DNA from: Bradyrhizobium glycinis
GTDB taxonomy: Bacteria; Pseudomonadota; Alphaproteobacteria; Rhizobiales; Xanthobacteraceae
DNA: 64,000 bases
Direction: 5' to 3'
NCBI RefSeq assembly: GCF_016031655.1
Contig: NZ_JACCHQ010000001.1
Location: forward strand, 496,001 to 560,000
The notes below the pieces were generated by a model. That model saw only the letters and a list, made by a program, of their open reading frames with translations, was not told the origin of the DNA and did no database searches. Positions within the stretch are counted from its first letter, which is position 1; each line of letters begins with the position of its first letter. Below, piece after piece: positions 38,068 to 47,443 of this stretch. A program made the translations under genes and the position numbers.

Positions 38068-38646
38068 ATGACGCCTGAACCCAAAGCACCTTCGGCCGCG
38101 CCGCTGCCGCCGGTCGGCTTGTTTCCGAAGCTGATCTTCGGCTCGCGCTGGCTGCAACTGCCGCTCTATATCGGCCTCATCGTCGCGCAGGCGGTCTATG
38201 TGCTGTTGTTCCTGAAGGAGCTCTGGCACCTGGTCCTGCACTCGTTCGACGCCAGCGAGCAGCAGATCATGCTGGTCGTGCTTGGGCTGATCGACGTCGT
38301 CATGATCTCGAACCTTCTGATCATGGTGATCGTCGGGGGCTACGAGACCTTCGTCTCCCGCCTGAACCTGACCGGCCATCCCGACGAGCCGGAATGGCTC
38401 AGTCACGTCAATGCCAGCGTGCTCAAGATCAAGCTCGCGATGGCGATCATCGGCATCTCCTCGATCTCGCTGCTCAGGACCTTCATCGAGGCCGGCAATC
38501 TCGGCACCACCCGCAGCAATTTCACAGAAGGCGGCGTGATGTGGCAGGTGCTGATCCATCTGACCTTCATCTTCTCGGCCATCGGCATCGCTTGGGTCGA
38601 CCGCCTCAGCGACAACGGCCATCACAAGGAGGCCGGCCACGGCTGA
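38068..38646 (+). CDS. YqhA-family (UPF0114) membrane protein
   Basis: The 192-residue protein has four hydrophobic helices, a long cytosolic loop with SRLNLTGHPDEPEWLSHVNA, and the family phrase LKIKLAMAIIGISSISLLRT. It is 31 bases behind terC and probably part of the same unit. The function is unknown; its co-location with TerC suggests membrane or metal homeostasis. A hairpin terminator follows at 38686. Confidence 0.82.
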   Translation: MTPEPKAPSAAPLPPVGLFPKLIFGSRWLQLPLYIGLIVAQAVYVLLFLKELWHLVLHSFDASEQQIMLVVLGLIDVVMISNLLIMVIVGGYETFVSRLNLTGHPDEPEWLSHVNASVLKIKLAMAIIGISSISLLRTFIEAGNLGTTRSNFTEGGVMWQVLIHLTFIFSAIGIAWVDRLSDNGHHKEAGHG

Positions 38647-38685
38647 CGCAACCGGCCACCCAATACCTCCCGAGCGGCCAATCCT

Positions 38686-38717
38686 GAGCCCGCCCGATCG
38701 TCTCGTCGGGCGGGCTC
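38686..38717 (+). terminator. GC-rich terminator hairpin after the terB-yqhA cluster
   Basis: Arms GAGCCCGCCCGA and TCGGGCGGGCTC are perfectly complementary around an 8-base loop. The T-tract is weak. Confidence 0.7.
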
Positions 38718-38848
38718 TCCTTCGAGATCGATAAAATTGTCTGCAATCCGTTCAGCGCGGGCAAACCCTCCGGACAAGAGACCCGGCGCCTTAAACCAGG
38801 CCTTTGGAACCGATCTGCATCCTGCCCGCAAAAGGGCAGGGCATCAGC

Positions 38849-39112
38849 ATGACAATTCTCAGGGAGATCGTCGCAGCGGTCGCGGGAGTCTACGCGCTCC
38901 TGCTGGTCTGTGACGCATTGTTCGGCGTAGGCGAGGCGCGCTTCGACGACGCTTATTACCGCGCCAGCTTCTACGCACCGCGGCCGAAGGAGTTTCGGTT
39001 CGCGAGCGACACGCCGCCGGCAGTCCGCGTCAGCGACGCCTTCGCGCAGTTCGCACCTGGCGACGCCAAGCCGAACCGGCGCTACTCGTCGCTGACGACG
39101 ATCATCCGCTGA
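38849..39112 (+). CDS. Small anchored protein of unknown function
   Basis: The 87-residue protein has an N-terminal hydrophobic helix (IVAAVAGVYALLLVCDALFG) and a soluble tail with YYRASFYAPRPKEFRFASD. The ATG at 38849 has a GGGCAGGGC site upstream. It is convergent with the hydrolase gene, with 7 bases between the ends. The family is not recognised. Confidence 0.6.
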   Translation: MTILREIVAAVAGVYALLLVCDALFGVGEARFDDAYYRASFYAPRPKEFRFASDTPPAVRVSDAFAQFAPGDAKPNRRYSSLTTIIR

Positions 39113-39119
39113 CGCAGCC

Positions 39120-40016
39120 TCATTCCCCCTGAATCCATTCCGCGACGCCGCGCCACAGCGTGTCGCGGTGCTCGGGGCGGAAGAAGCCGAAATGGCCGAT
39201 TTCCTTGGCGCCGACGTCGGACGGTTTGACCATCAGCACTTCCGGCTTGATCGCAGTGAATCCGCTCGCGAGCAGCTCGACCGCGGGCCGCGTCGCCCAG
39301 GGATCGTCGGAGAAGCATAGCGCGCGGAGCTCGCCTTTGAACTTGGCGAAGTTCTCCAGCGCCGGCAGCTTTGAATCGAACAGATAGCGCGGGCTCGAGA
39401 CCCATTCGGTCCATTGCAGGAAGACGCCCTTGGGCAAATCCTCGCCGATACCGGCCCAGCCCGGTGCGTAACCGAGTGCATGGGCCAGCGGCACGCCGAC
39501 AAAATTCATGAAGGCGTAGACCCGGTATTTTTCCGGCGAGGTCATCAACCGCCACGTCGCGGCCTGCGAGGCCACCAAGGCGGCGCGCGAGATCTCGCTG
39601 TTGTTCGCGATCAGCCCGAGCGCCTGGCCGCCGAAGGAATGGCCGATATAGGCGAGCGGCAGGGCGTGATAGCGCTCGCGCATCCAACTGACCGCGGCGG
39701 TGACGTCGAGCGCGGCCCAGTCCGACATCGAGGCCTTGAAGCCGACCAGCGATTTCGGCCGGTTGTAGCCGACCATCGCCGGCAGGCGGGAATCGCCGAT
39801 GCCGCGATAATCGTAGGTCAGCACCGCGCAGCCGCGATGGGCGAGGTAGGAGGCAAAGCCCCGATAGATCTTTCGCGGCACGGCCGTCGCCGAATTGATC
39901 ACGACGGCATGGCGCTTGGCGCCGCGCGGCAGGAACAGGGTGCCGGTCAGGGCATAGCCGTCGGCCGCCGGGAAGCTGATCTGGTCGATGAAAACGTCAT
40001 CCAGTGCCGCGCCCAT
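39120..40016 (-). CDS. Alpha/beta hydrolase family protein
   Basis: The 298-residue protein has an N-terminal strand region with PRGAKRHAVVINSA, the segment LTYDYRGIGDSRLP, the nucleophile elbow AYIGHSFGGQALGL, and a C-terminal GHFGFFRPEHRDTLW with the catalytic His. The fold is that of serine hydrolases; the substrate is unknown. The ATG at 40016 gives a sensible N-terminus; a GGAGG lies about 12 bases upstream. It is divergent from the DAHP synthase gene. Confidence 0.82.
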   Translation of the reverse strand: MGAALDDVFIDQISFPAADGYALTGTLFLPRGAKRHAVVINSATAVPRKIYRGFASYLAHRGCAVLTYDYRGIGDSRLPAMVGYNRPKSLVGFKASMSDWAALDVTAAVSWMRERYHALPLAYIGHSFGGQALGLIANNSEISRAALVASQAATWRLMTSPEKYRVYAFMNFVGVPLAHALGYAPGWAGIGEDLPKGVFLQWTEWVSSPRYLFDSKLPALENFAKFKGELRALCFSDDPWATRPAVELLASGFTAIKPEVLMVKPSDVGAKEIGHFGFFRPEHRDTLWRGVAEWIQGE

Positions 40017-40196
40017 GGCGGTCGGTATCCTCCGGATTCCTTGAGCCTGCCCAAGCAAATGCGAATTCGGCTTTGGCCGCAAGGGTTTGCGCTGCGAAAT
40101 GGATTTACAACTGGCGGGGCGTGTCCGGCCTGTGTATAAGGCGGCCCTCGCAACCCCTAGATCAGGTTGTGGTTTTTGCTTCACGGAGAGATTGCG

Positions 40197-41585
40197 ATGT
40201 CCGAGCGGTGGACGCCCGAGTCCTGGCGCAGCAAGCCGGTGCTACAGGTGCCCGAATATCCCGACGCCAGGGCTTTGGCCGACGTCGAGGCGCAGCTTGC
40301 GACCTTTCCGCCGCTGGTGTTCGCAGGCGAGGCGCGCAATCTGAAGAAGGCCTTGGGCCGCGTTGCGGCCGGCGATGCCTTCCTGCTGCAGGGTGGCGAC
40401 TGCGCTGAGAGCTTCGCCGAGCACGGCGCCAACAATATCCGCGACTTCTTCCGCGTGCTGCTGCAGATGGCGGTGGTGCTGACCTATGCCGGTGCAGTGC
40501 CGGTGGTGAAGGTCGGCCGCATCGCCGGCCAGTTCGCAAAGCCGCGCTCATCGCCGACCGAGAAGGTGAACGGCGTCGAGCTGCCGAGCTATCGCGGCGA
40601 CATCGTCAACGACATCGCCTTCACCAGAGAAGCGCGCATTCCCGATCCGCAGCGCCAGCTGATGGCCTATCGCCAGTCCGCCGCGACGCTGAACCTGCTG
40701 CGCGCGTTCGCCACCGGCGGCTTCGCCAATCTCGGCAGCGTGCATCAATGGATGCTCGGTTTCCTCAAGGATAGCCCGCAGTCACGCCGCTACAAGGAGC
40801 TGGCCGACCGCATCTCGGACGCGCTCAACTTCATGCGCGCCTGCGGCCTCGATCTCGAGAGCCATCCGGAGCTGCGTGCCACGGATTTCTACACCAGCCA
40901 CGAGGCGCTGTTGCTCGGCTACGAGCAGGCCATGACCCGCGTCGATTCCACCACCGGCGACTGGTACGCGACCTCGGGCCACATGCTCTGGATCGGCGAC
41001 CGCACCCGCCAGCTCGATCACGGCCATGTCGAATATTTCCGCGGCATCAAGAATCCGATCGGGCTGAAATGCGGTCCCTCGCTCAAGGTGGACGAGCTGT
41101 TGAAGCTGATCGATGTGCTCAATCCCGACAACGAGCCGGGCCGGCTGACGCTGATCGGCCGCTTCGGCTCCGATAAGATCGGCGAGCATCTGCCGAACAT
41201 GATCCGCGCCGTGAAGCGCGAGGGCCGGGTGGTGGTCTGGTCGTGCGATCCCATGCACGGTAACACCATCACCTCGACGTCCGGCTACAAGACGCGGCCG
41301 TTCGACCGCATCCTGTCCGAGGTCAAGTCGTTCTTCGCGGTCCATGCCGCCGAGGGCACCCATGCCGGCGGCGTGCATCTGGAGATGACCGGCCAGGACG
41401 TCACCGAATGTCTCGGCGGCGCCCGCGCGATCACGGACGAGGATCTCAACGACCGCTACCACACGGTCTGCGATCCCCGCCTCAACGCCGAACAATCCAT
41501 CGATATGGCGTTCCTGGTCGCGGAGCTGCTCAAGCAGGAGCGCGCCGGCAAGACCCAGCCGATGCCGGCCGCAGCGGGGCTGTAA
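40197..41585 (+). CDS. 3-deoxy-7-phosphoheptulonate synthase, class II
   Basis: The 462-residue plant-type (class II) DAHP synthase starts [20 protein letters not shown]. Blocks include [33 protein letters not shown]-like SVHQWMLGF, and [10 protein letters not shown] with [15 protein letters not shown] near the end. It condenses phosphoenolpyruvate and erythrose 4-phosphate as the first step of the shikimate pathway. GGAGAG lies six bases before the ATG at 40197. It is upstream of dgkA and nadE on the same strand. Confidence 0.95.
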   Translation: MSERWTPESWRSKPVLQVPEYPDARALADVEAQLATFPPLVFAGEARNLKKALGRVAAGDAFLLQGGDCAESFAEHGANNIRDFFRVLLQMAVVLTYAGAVPVVKVGRIAGQFAKPRSSPTEKVNGVELPSYRGDIVNDIAFTREARIPDPQRQLMAYRQSAATLNLLRAFATGGFANLGSVHQWMLGFLKDSPQSRRYKELADRISDALNFMRACGLDLESHPELRATDFYTSHEALLLGYEQAMTRVDSTTGDWYATSGHMLWIGDRTRQLDHGHVEYFRGIKNPIGLKCGPSLKVDELLKLIDVLNPDNEPGRLTLIGRFGSDKIGEHLPNMIRAVKREGRVVVWSCDPMHGNTITSTSGYKTRPFDRILSEVKSFFAVHAAEGTHAGGVHLEMTGQDVTECLGGARAITDEDLNDRYHTVCDPRLNAEQSIDMAFLVAELLKQERAGKTQPMPAAAGL

Positions 41586-41589
41586 GACC

Positions 41590-41943
41590 TTGCTGCGGAT
41601 CTGGAAGGCCACGATCAATTCCCGCAACGGTATGGCCTTTGCGTTCCGCTCGGAACAGGCCATCCGCGAGGAAATCTTTGCCCTGATCCTCTCGGTGCCG
41701 TTTGCCTGGTTCATCGGCGCGACCGCGATGCGCGCGGTGGAATTGGTGTGTTCTGTCGCGTTCGTGCTGACGGTCGAGCTGCTCAATACCGCGATCGAGA
41801 AGCTCGCCGACAGGCTAACCATGGATCACGACAAGCAGATCGGCCGCGTCAAGGACATGGGCTCGGCCGCTGTCGGCGTTGCGCTCTTGATGACCGGCGC
41901 GTTCTGGATCATCGCCGTCATCGAGCGATTGGGGTTCCTGTAA
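41590..41943 (+). CDS. dgkA: Diacylglycerol kinase
   Basis: The 117-residue protein has three predicted helices and the DgkA core SEQAIREEIF, AVELVCSVAFVLTVELLNTA and EKLADRLTMD, where the Glu and Asn residues form the active site. It phosphorylates diacylglycerol at the inner membrane. The start is a TTG at 41590, four bases after the preceding stop, with no strong ribosome site, so translation is probably coupled to the DAHP synthase gene. Confidence 0.9.
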   Translation: MLRIWKATINSRNGMAFAFRSEQAIREEIFALILSVPFAWFIGATAMRAVELVCSVAFVLTVELLNTAIEKLADRLTMDHDKQIGRVKDMGSAAVGVALLMTGAFWIIAVIERLGFL

Positions 41944-41965
41944 CTCGGGATCGGATAGAGCGGCC

Positions 41966-43723
41966 ATGACCGAACGTCTGGACACATTCGCGGTCACGCT
42001 CGCCCAGCTCAATCCGACCATGGGCGACGTGGAAGGCAATGCGGGCAAAGCGCGCGCGGCCCGGGCGCAGGCCAAGTCCGACGGCGCCGATCTCGTGCTG
42101 TTTCCGGAATTGTTCATCGCCGGCTATCCCCCGGAAGACCTGGTGCAGAAGCCCGCCTTCCAGGCCGCCTGCCGCGCCGCGATCGAAAGCCTCGCGCGCG
42201 AGACCGCCGATGGCGGGCCCGCGATGCTGGTCGGCACGCCCTGGGTCGAGGAGGGCAGGCTCTATAATGCCTGCGCGCTGCTCGATGGCGGCCGCATCGC
42301 GAGCCTGCGTTTCAAGTGCAACCTGCCGAATTACGGCGTGTTCGACGAGAAGCGACTGTTTTCCCGCGGCCCTGCCGCCGGTCCCGTCACCGTGCGCGGC
42401 GTCCGCATCGGCGTGCCGATCTGCGAGGACATCTGGCTGGAGGAGTCCGAGGACTATGAGAACGTGGTCGAGACGCTGGCCGAGACCGGCGCCGAGATCA
42501 TCCTGGTGCCGAACGGCTCGCCTTACGCCCGCGACAAGAACGACGTGCGCCTGTCGGTCGCGGTGGCGCGCGTCACCGAGAGCGGGCTGCCGCTGATCTA
42601 TCTCAACCAGGTCGGCGGCCAGGACGAGCTCGTCTTCGACGGCGCATCCTTCGCGCTCAATGGCGATCTCTCGCTCGCGGCGCAGCTGCCGGCCTTCGAA
42701 GACAGCATCGTCACGCTGCGCTTCAGCAGAAACGGCGACGACTGGCGCTGCACCGGGCCAATCGCCGAACTGCCCGAGGGCGACAAGGCCGACTACGCGG
42801 CCTGCGTGCTGGGCTTACGCGATTACGTCGCCAAGAACGGCTTTCCCGGCGTGCTGCTCGGCATTTCCGGCGGCATCGATTCGGCGCTCTGCGCGGCGAT
42901 CGCGGTCGACGCGCTCGGCGTCGACCAGGTACATGGCGTGATGCTGCCTTACCGCTACACCGCGCCGCATTCGATCGCGGATGCCGGCGAGCTCGCCGGC
43001 CATCTCGGCATCCGCTACGAGGTGCTGCCGATCGCGGAAGCCGTGACCGGGTTCGAGACGATCCTGTCCGGCATCTTCAAGAATCTGCCGCCCGATATCA
43101 CCGAGGAGAACCTCCAGGCCCGCACCCGCGGCACGCTCCTGATGGCGATCTCCAACAAGACCGGGCTGATGGTGGTGACGACCGGCAATAAATCGGAGAT
43201 GTCGGTCGGCTACGCCACGCTCTATGGCGACATGAACGGCGGCTTCAACCCGATCAAGGACATCTACAAGACGCAGGTGTTCCGGCTGGCGCGCCTGCGC
43301 AATTCCTGGAAGCCGGAAGGCGCGCTCGGCCCGGCCGGCGAGGTGATCCCGCCCGACATCATCACGCGTCCGCCGACGGCCGAGCTGCGCGAGAACCAGA
43401 CTGATCAGGACTCGTTGCCGCCTTACGAGGTGCTCGACGCCATCCTTGAACGTCTGATCGAGCGCGAGGAGCCGCTCGACCAGATCATCGCCGCCGGCTT
43501 CGACCGCGAAACGGTGACCCGGATCGACCATCTGCTCAACGTCGCCGAATACAAGCGCCGCCAGGCCGCGCCTGGGGTGAAGGTGACGCCGAAGAATTTC
43601 GGCCGCGACCGCCGCTATCCCATCACCAACCGCTTCCGCGACAAGGGCCAGCCGTTGCCGGCGACGGATGAGGCGCTGGTGTCACGTGGAAGCACGGCGC
43701 CAATCGACGCATTCGAGGGGTGA
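41966..43723 (+). CDS. nadE: Glutamine-dependent NAD+ synthetase
   Basis: The 585-residue two-domain enzyme has an N-terminal nitrilase-type glutaminase (residues 1-270). Its Glu lies in LFPELFIAGYPPED, its Lys in FKCNLPNYGVFDEKR and its Cys in GVPICEDIW (near residue 152). The C-terminal synthetase domain has the P-loop LGISGGIDSAL near residue 300, and NKSEMSVGYATLYGDMNGGF follows. It aminates nicotinate adenine dinucleotide to NAD+. It begins 22 bases after dgkA and converges with the cytochrome oxidase operon. Confidence 0.95.
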   Translation: MTERLDTFAVTLAQLNPTMGDVEGNAGKARAARAQAKSDGADLVLFPELFIAGYPPEDLVQKPAFQAACRAAIESLARETADGGPAMLVGTPWVEEGRLYNACALLDGGRIASLRFKCNLPNYGVFDEKRLFSRGPAAGPVTVRGVRIGVPICEDIWLEESEDYENVVETLAETGAEIILVPNGSPYARDKNDVRLSVAVARVTESGLPLIYLNQVGGQDELVFDGASFALNGDLSLAAQLPAFEDSIVTLRFSRNGDDWRCTGPIAELPEGDKADYAACVLGLRDYVAKNGFPGVLLGISGGIDSALCAAIAVDALGVDQVHGVMLPYRYTAPHSIADAGELAGHLGIRYEVLPIAEAVTGFETILSGIFKNLPPDITEENLQARTRGTLLMAISNKTGLMVVTTGNKSEMSVGYATLYGDMNGGFNPIKDIYKTQVFRLARLRNSWKPEGALGPAGEVIPPDIITRPPTAELRENQTDQDSLPPYEVLDAILERLIEREEPLDQIIAAGFDRETVTRIDHLLNVAEYKRRQAAPGVKVTPKNFGRDRRYPITNRFRDKGQPLPATDEALVSRGSTAPIDAFEG

Positions 43724-43748
43724 AGCCCAGCTTGAGCGACCGCGGGCG

Positions 43749-44141
43749 CTATGACGGGGTTGCGAAAAACAGCACCCTTAGTAAGTGCGTATATTCGGAT
43801 TCGAGCACCATGATCGCCACGAATACCAACACCGCCACCGGCGGCAGCAGGATGGCATAGGCCAAGGCCAGCCGCTCCCAGGCCATGTGCATGAAGACGG
43901 CGACGATCAGGCCGGCCTTCAACATCATGAACAGCAGGATCAGCGACCACCTCAGATAGCCGTGCAGGCCAAAGTAGTCGACGAGATAGGAGCACGTGCT
44001 GAGGACGAACAACCAGCCCCAGACCACGAGGTAGAGCTTGATCGGGTGCTGTTGCTCCTTGGCATGAACGGCTCCCGTTGCGACTGCGCCATGCGCCGGC
44101 GCGTGGAGCTGTCCTTCCATGTGTACCGCCGCGTTGGTCAT
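43749..44141 (-). CDS. Cytochrome oxidase subunit IV, prokaryotic type
   Basis: The 130-residue protein has a His-rich cytosolic N-terminus (MTNAAVHMEGQLHAPAHGAV) and three hydrophobic helices, the last two separated by HMAWERLALAYA. This is the CyoD/COX4_pro layout. It is the last gene of the oxidase operon, nine bases after the subunit III gene. It probably helps assembly of the CuB site. Confidence 0.85.
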   Translation of the reverse strand: MTNAAVHMEGQLHAPAHGAVATGAVHAKEQQHPIKLYLVVWGWLFVLSTCSYLVDYFGLHGYLRWSLILLFMMLKAGLIVAVFMHMAWERLALAYAILLPPVAVLVFVAIMVLESEYTHLLRVLFFATPS

Positions 44142-44150
44142 GCGCCCACC

Positions 44151-44873
44151 TCACCAAAGATAGAAGAATGCAAAGATGAACACCCACACGAGATCGACGA
44201 AGTGCCAGTACAGGCCCGTGATCTCGACGATCTCGTAATACCCCTTGCGGCTCGTGAAGAAGCCGCGCCTCTCGACGTCGAAATCGCCGCGAAAGACCTT
44301 CCGCGCAATGGCGATCAGGAAAATCACACCGATCGTCACATGGGTGCCGTGGAAGCCGGTGATCATGAAGAAGCTCGCACCAAACTGCGGCGCACCCCAT
44401 GGATTGCCCCAGGGCCGAACGCCCTCCATGATCAGCTTGGTCCATTCGAAGGCCTGCATTCCGACGAAGGTTGCGCCGAAGGCTGCAGTGACCAGCATCA
44501 GGATTGCGGTTCTCACGCGATCGCGCCGGTAGCCGAAATTGACGGCCATCGCCATCGTACCGCTGCTGCTGATCAATACAAACGTCATGATGGCGATCAG
44601 GATCAGGGGAATGTGGTTGCCCCCGATATTGAGGGCGAAGACCTCGCTGGGATTCGGCCACGGTACGGTCGTCGACATGCGCGCCGTCATGTAGGAGAGC
44701 AGGAAGCAACTGAAGATGAAGGTGTCGCTGAGGAGGAAGATCCACATCATGGCCTTTCCCCAGGACACGTTCTTGAAGGCGCGCTGATCGGACGCCCAGT
44801 CGGCGGCGATGCCGCGCCAGCCTTCAAGCCGCGCAGGCGATTGGCCTGGATTTGTCAGCACGGTCTCAGCCAT
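44151..44873 (-). CDS. coxP: Heme-copper oxidase subunit III (CoxP-like)
   Basis: The 240-residue protein has the usual helices of subunit III (NVSWGKAMMWIFLLSDTFIF at the start), the central GMQAFEWTKLIMEG block with the conserved Glu, and GFHGTHVTIGVIFL with GLYWHFVDLVWVFIF near the end. The ATG at 44873 has GGAGGC about ten bases before it. It follows a second, shorter subunit III gene. The pair matches coxO and coxP of the B. japonicum coxMNOP operon; the symbol is given on this basis. Confidence 0.85.
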   Translation of the reverse strand: MAETVLTNPGQSPARLEGWRGIAADWASDQRAFKNVSWGKAMMWIFLLSDTFIFSCFLLSYMTARMSTTVPWPNPSEVFALNIGGNHIPLILIAIMTFVLISSSGTMAMAVNFGYRRDRVRTAILMLVTAAFGATFVGMQAFEWTKLIMEGVRPWGNPWGAPQFGASFFMITGFHGTHVTIGVIFLIAIARKVFRGDFDVERRGFFTSRKGYYEIVEITGLYWHFVDLVWVFIFAFFYLW

Positions 44874-44887
44874 CTGGTCTCGCCTCC

Positions 44888-45592
44888 CTAGCTCAGCAAT
44901 TGGCGGCAGATGTTGACGAAATCGTCGGTCCAGCCGGTGAGAAGACCGAGCAGGACAAGCCAGACCAACAGCAGGAAGTGCCAGTAGATGGCGCAGAGCT
45001 CCACGCCCAAGCGCATCTCGGCGATGTCGGCGCCGCGCCACATCTTGGCTGAGGTTCGGGCCAAGGCCACCAGACCGCCCGTCAGATGCAGCCCGTGCAC
45101 TGCGGTCAACAGGTAGAAGAAGGAATTCGCCGGATTGGACGCCACGAAATATCCGGCAGCCCCGAGCCGCTGCCAGGCCAGGAGCTGTCCGGCGAGGAAG
45201 ATCACGGCAGATGCTCCGCCCGCGAGCAGACCGATGACGACGCCTTCAGTATCCTGTCGGCGCGCGGCCGCGTACGACCATTGCAGCGCGACGCTGCTCA
45301 CGACCAGGACGCCCGTGTTGACCCACAGCAGCCGCGGTACAGGCAGCGGCCGCCAGTCCACCACGCTCATCCGCATCGAGTAGGCGCTGATGAAGAGCAC
45401 GAACAATGCGCTCGCGACAGCGAGAAACACGCCAAGTCCGACCTTCGCTGCCGGCCAGGTCATGGCATCGCTGCCAGGGAAGTCACCGGCCGGGCCTTCC
45501 TCCAGCCAGGGCTTGGCCGTCAGGCGCTGCTGCGACAGCCACCATCCGGCGATCACCGCAAGCACAGCCAGGAACAGGATGACGGCGCTCAC
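44888..45592 (-). CDS. coxO: Heme-copper oxidase subunit III, second type (CoxO-like)
   Basis: The 234-residue protein has seven predicted helices and a divergent subunit III sequence. Recognisable phrases are the HGLHLTGGLVALARTSAKMW block and CAIYWHFLLLVWLVLLGLLTG near the end. It lacks the FFTS region of the other subunit III. Its start overlaps the coxN stop by four bases. Two adjacent subunit III genes are characteristic of coxMNOP operons; one may be a stabilising variant. Confidence 0.82.
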   Translation of the reverse strand: MSAVILFLAVLAVIAGWWLSQQRLTAKPWLEEGPAGDFPGSDAMTWPAAKVGLGVFLAVASALFVLFISAYSMRMSVVDWRPLPVPRLLWVNTGVLVVSSVALQWSYAAARRQDTEGVVIGLLAGGASAVIFLAGQLLAWQRLGAAGYFVASNPANSFFYLLTAVHGLHLTGGLVALARTSAKMWRGADIAEMRLGVELCAIYWHFLLLVWLVLLGLLTGWTDDFVNICRQLLS

Positions 45593-47367
45593 GAAGCAGC
45601 TCCCTGAGCGAGCTGCGTCGCGCGCGGCGGCTGGTTCTGCGGAATGAAATCCTCCGCGGCGCCGGGCACACTGTAATCATAGGCCCAGCGGTACACGACC
45701 GGGAGCTCCTTGCCCCAATTGCCGTGCCCTGGGGGCGTCTCCGGCGTCTGCCACTCCAGCGTCGTCGCCCGCCACGGATTGCCGCCTGAGGCCTCACCCT
45801 TGAACAAACTCCAGGCGAGGTTGAACAGGAACACCATCTGACTGAAGCCGACGGTCAAGGCCACCACGGAGATGAAGGCGTTCAGTGAATGGGCCGAGGA
45901 CGGGATGAACGTCGCATCCCCCAGTTCGAAATACCGGCGCGGGACCCCGAGCAGTCCAAGATAATGCATGGGGAAGAAGATCAGGTAGGCGCCGAGGAAA
46001 GTGACCCAGAAGTGAAACTTGCCCAGGGCCTCGTTCAGCATCCGCCCCGTGACTTTTGGGTACCAATGATAGATCGCGCCGAGCACGACCATGATCGGCG
46101 CCACGCCCATCACCATGTGGAAATGCGCGACCACGAACATGGTATCCGAGAGGGGCACGTCCACGACGACGTTGCCGAGGAAGAGGCCGGTGAGCCCGCC
46201 GTTCACGAAGGTGATGATGAAGCCGAGGGCGAACAGCATCGGCACCGTGAGGTGAATGTCGCCGCGCCACAGGGTCAGCACCCAGTTGTAGACCTTGATC
46301 GCGGTCGGGATTGCGATGATGAGCGTCGTGGTGGCGAAGAAGTACCCGAATTGCGGGAACATGCCGCTCACATACATGTGGTGCGCCCATACGATGAAGC
46401 TGAGCGCGCCGATGGCTACGATCGCCCAGACCATCATGCGATAACCAAAGATGTTCTTGCGCGCATGCGTGCTGATCAGATCGGAGACGATACCGAAGGC
46501 GGGCAGGGCGACGATGTAGACTTCGGGATGGCCGAAGAACCAGAACAGGTGCTGGAAGAGCAGCGGGCTGCCGCCGCCATATTTCGAAAGCGTGCCCATC
46601 TCGACGAGGGCGGGCATGAAGAAGCTGGTTCCCAAGAGACGGTCGAGCAGCAGCATGACCGAGGCAACGAACAGGGCAGGGAATGCCAGCAGCGCCATGA
46701 CGGTCGCCGTGAAAATGCCCCACACCGTCAGGGGCAGGCGCATCAAAGTCATGCCGCGCGTGCGCGCCTGCAACACCGTGACCACATAATTCAGCCCGCC
46801 CATGGTGAAGCCGATGATGAACAGGATCAGGGACGCCATCATGAGAATGATGCCCCAATCCTGCCCGGGCGTTCCGGAGAGGATTGCTTGCGGCGGGTAC
46901 AGCGTCCAACCGGCGCCGGTGGGGCCGCCCGGCACGAAGAATGTCGAGGCAAGCACCAGGACTGCGAGCAGGTAGACCCAGTAGCTCAGCATGTTCACAT
47001 AAGGGAAGACCATGTCCCGGGCGCCGACCATCAGCGGGATCAGGTAGTTGCCGAAGCCGCCCAGGAACAATGCGGTGAGCAGGTAAATCACCATGATCAT
47101 GCCGTGCATGGTGATGAATTGGAGGTACTGATTGGCATCGATGAAAGAGAAGGTGCCGGGGAATCCCAGTTGCAGCCGCATCAGCCACGACAGCACCAGG
47201 GCCACCAGCCCGATGGCCGTGGCGGTCAGCGAATACTGAATGGCGATCACCTTGGCGTCCTGCGAGAACACATACCGTGTCCACCAGCTCCGCGGATGAT
47301 AGAGCTCGACCTCAGGTACTTCGGCAGGCGGGATGCCGCGGATTCCTTCATATGGAATATCGACCAT
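45589..47367 (-). CDS. coxN: Cytochrome c oxidase subunit I (CoxN-like)
   Basis: The 592-residue catalytic subunit has the heme a His in FITMHGMIMVIYLLT, the CuB cluster in FWFFGHPEVYIVALPAFG (with the cross-linked Tyr), WAHHMYVSGMFP, and both axial His in VVAHFHMVMG. It pumps protons while reducing oxygen. I chose the ATG at 47367, which has GAGGAGGTCTCT before it; an in-frame ATG at 47391 is also open. Because subunit II carries a CuA site, the donor is a c-type cytochrome. Confidence 0.95.
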   Translation of the reverse strand: MVDIPYEGIRGIPPAEVPEVELYHPRSWWTRYVFSQDAKVIAIQYSLTATAIGLVALVLSWLMRLQLGFPGTFSFIDANQYLQFITMHGMIMVIYLLTALFLGGFGNYLIPLMVGARDMVFPYVNMLSYWVYLLAVLVLASTFFVPGGPTGAGWTLYPPQAILSGTPGQDWGIILMMASLILFIIGFTMGGLNYVVTVLQARTRGMTLMRLPLTVWGIFTATVMALLAFPALFVASVMLLLDRLLGTSFFMPALVEMGTLSKYGGGSPLLFQHLFWFFGHPEVYIVALPAFGIVSDLISTHARKNIFGYRMMVWAIVAIGALSFIVWAHHMYVSGMFPQFGYFFATTTLIIAIPTAIKVYNWVLTLWRGDIHLTVPMLFALGFIITFVNGGLTGLFLGNVVVDVPLSDTMFVVAHFHMVMGVAPIMVVLGAIYHWYPKVTGRMLNEALGKFHFWVTFLGAYLIFFPMHYLGLLGVPRRYFELGDATFIPSSAHSLNAFISVVALTVGFSQMVFLFNLAWSLFKGEASGGNPWRATTLEWQTPETPPGHGNWGKELPVVYRWAYDYSVPGAAEDFIPQNQPPRATQLAQGAAS

Positions 47368-47443
47368 AGAGACCTCCTCGGTCGTTTCCATCGGGGGTGA
47401 GGCGTTGGCCTCTTGCGCCCGATCTGTCTCCGGCGGCAGCTTG

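Noticed and set aside
45889-47400. 503-codon plus-strand frame across coxN
   Set aside because: Shadow of the oxidase subunit I gene; no protein-like features.
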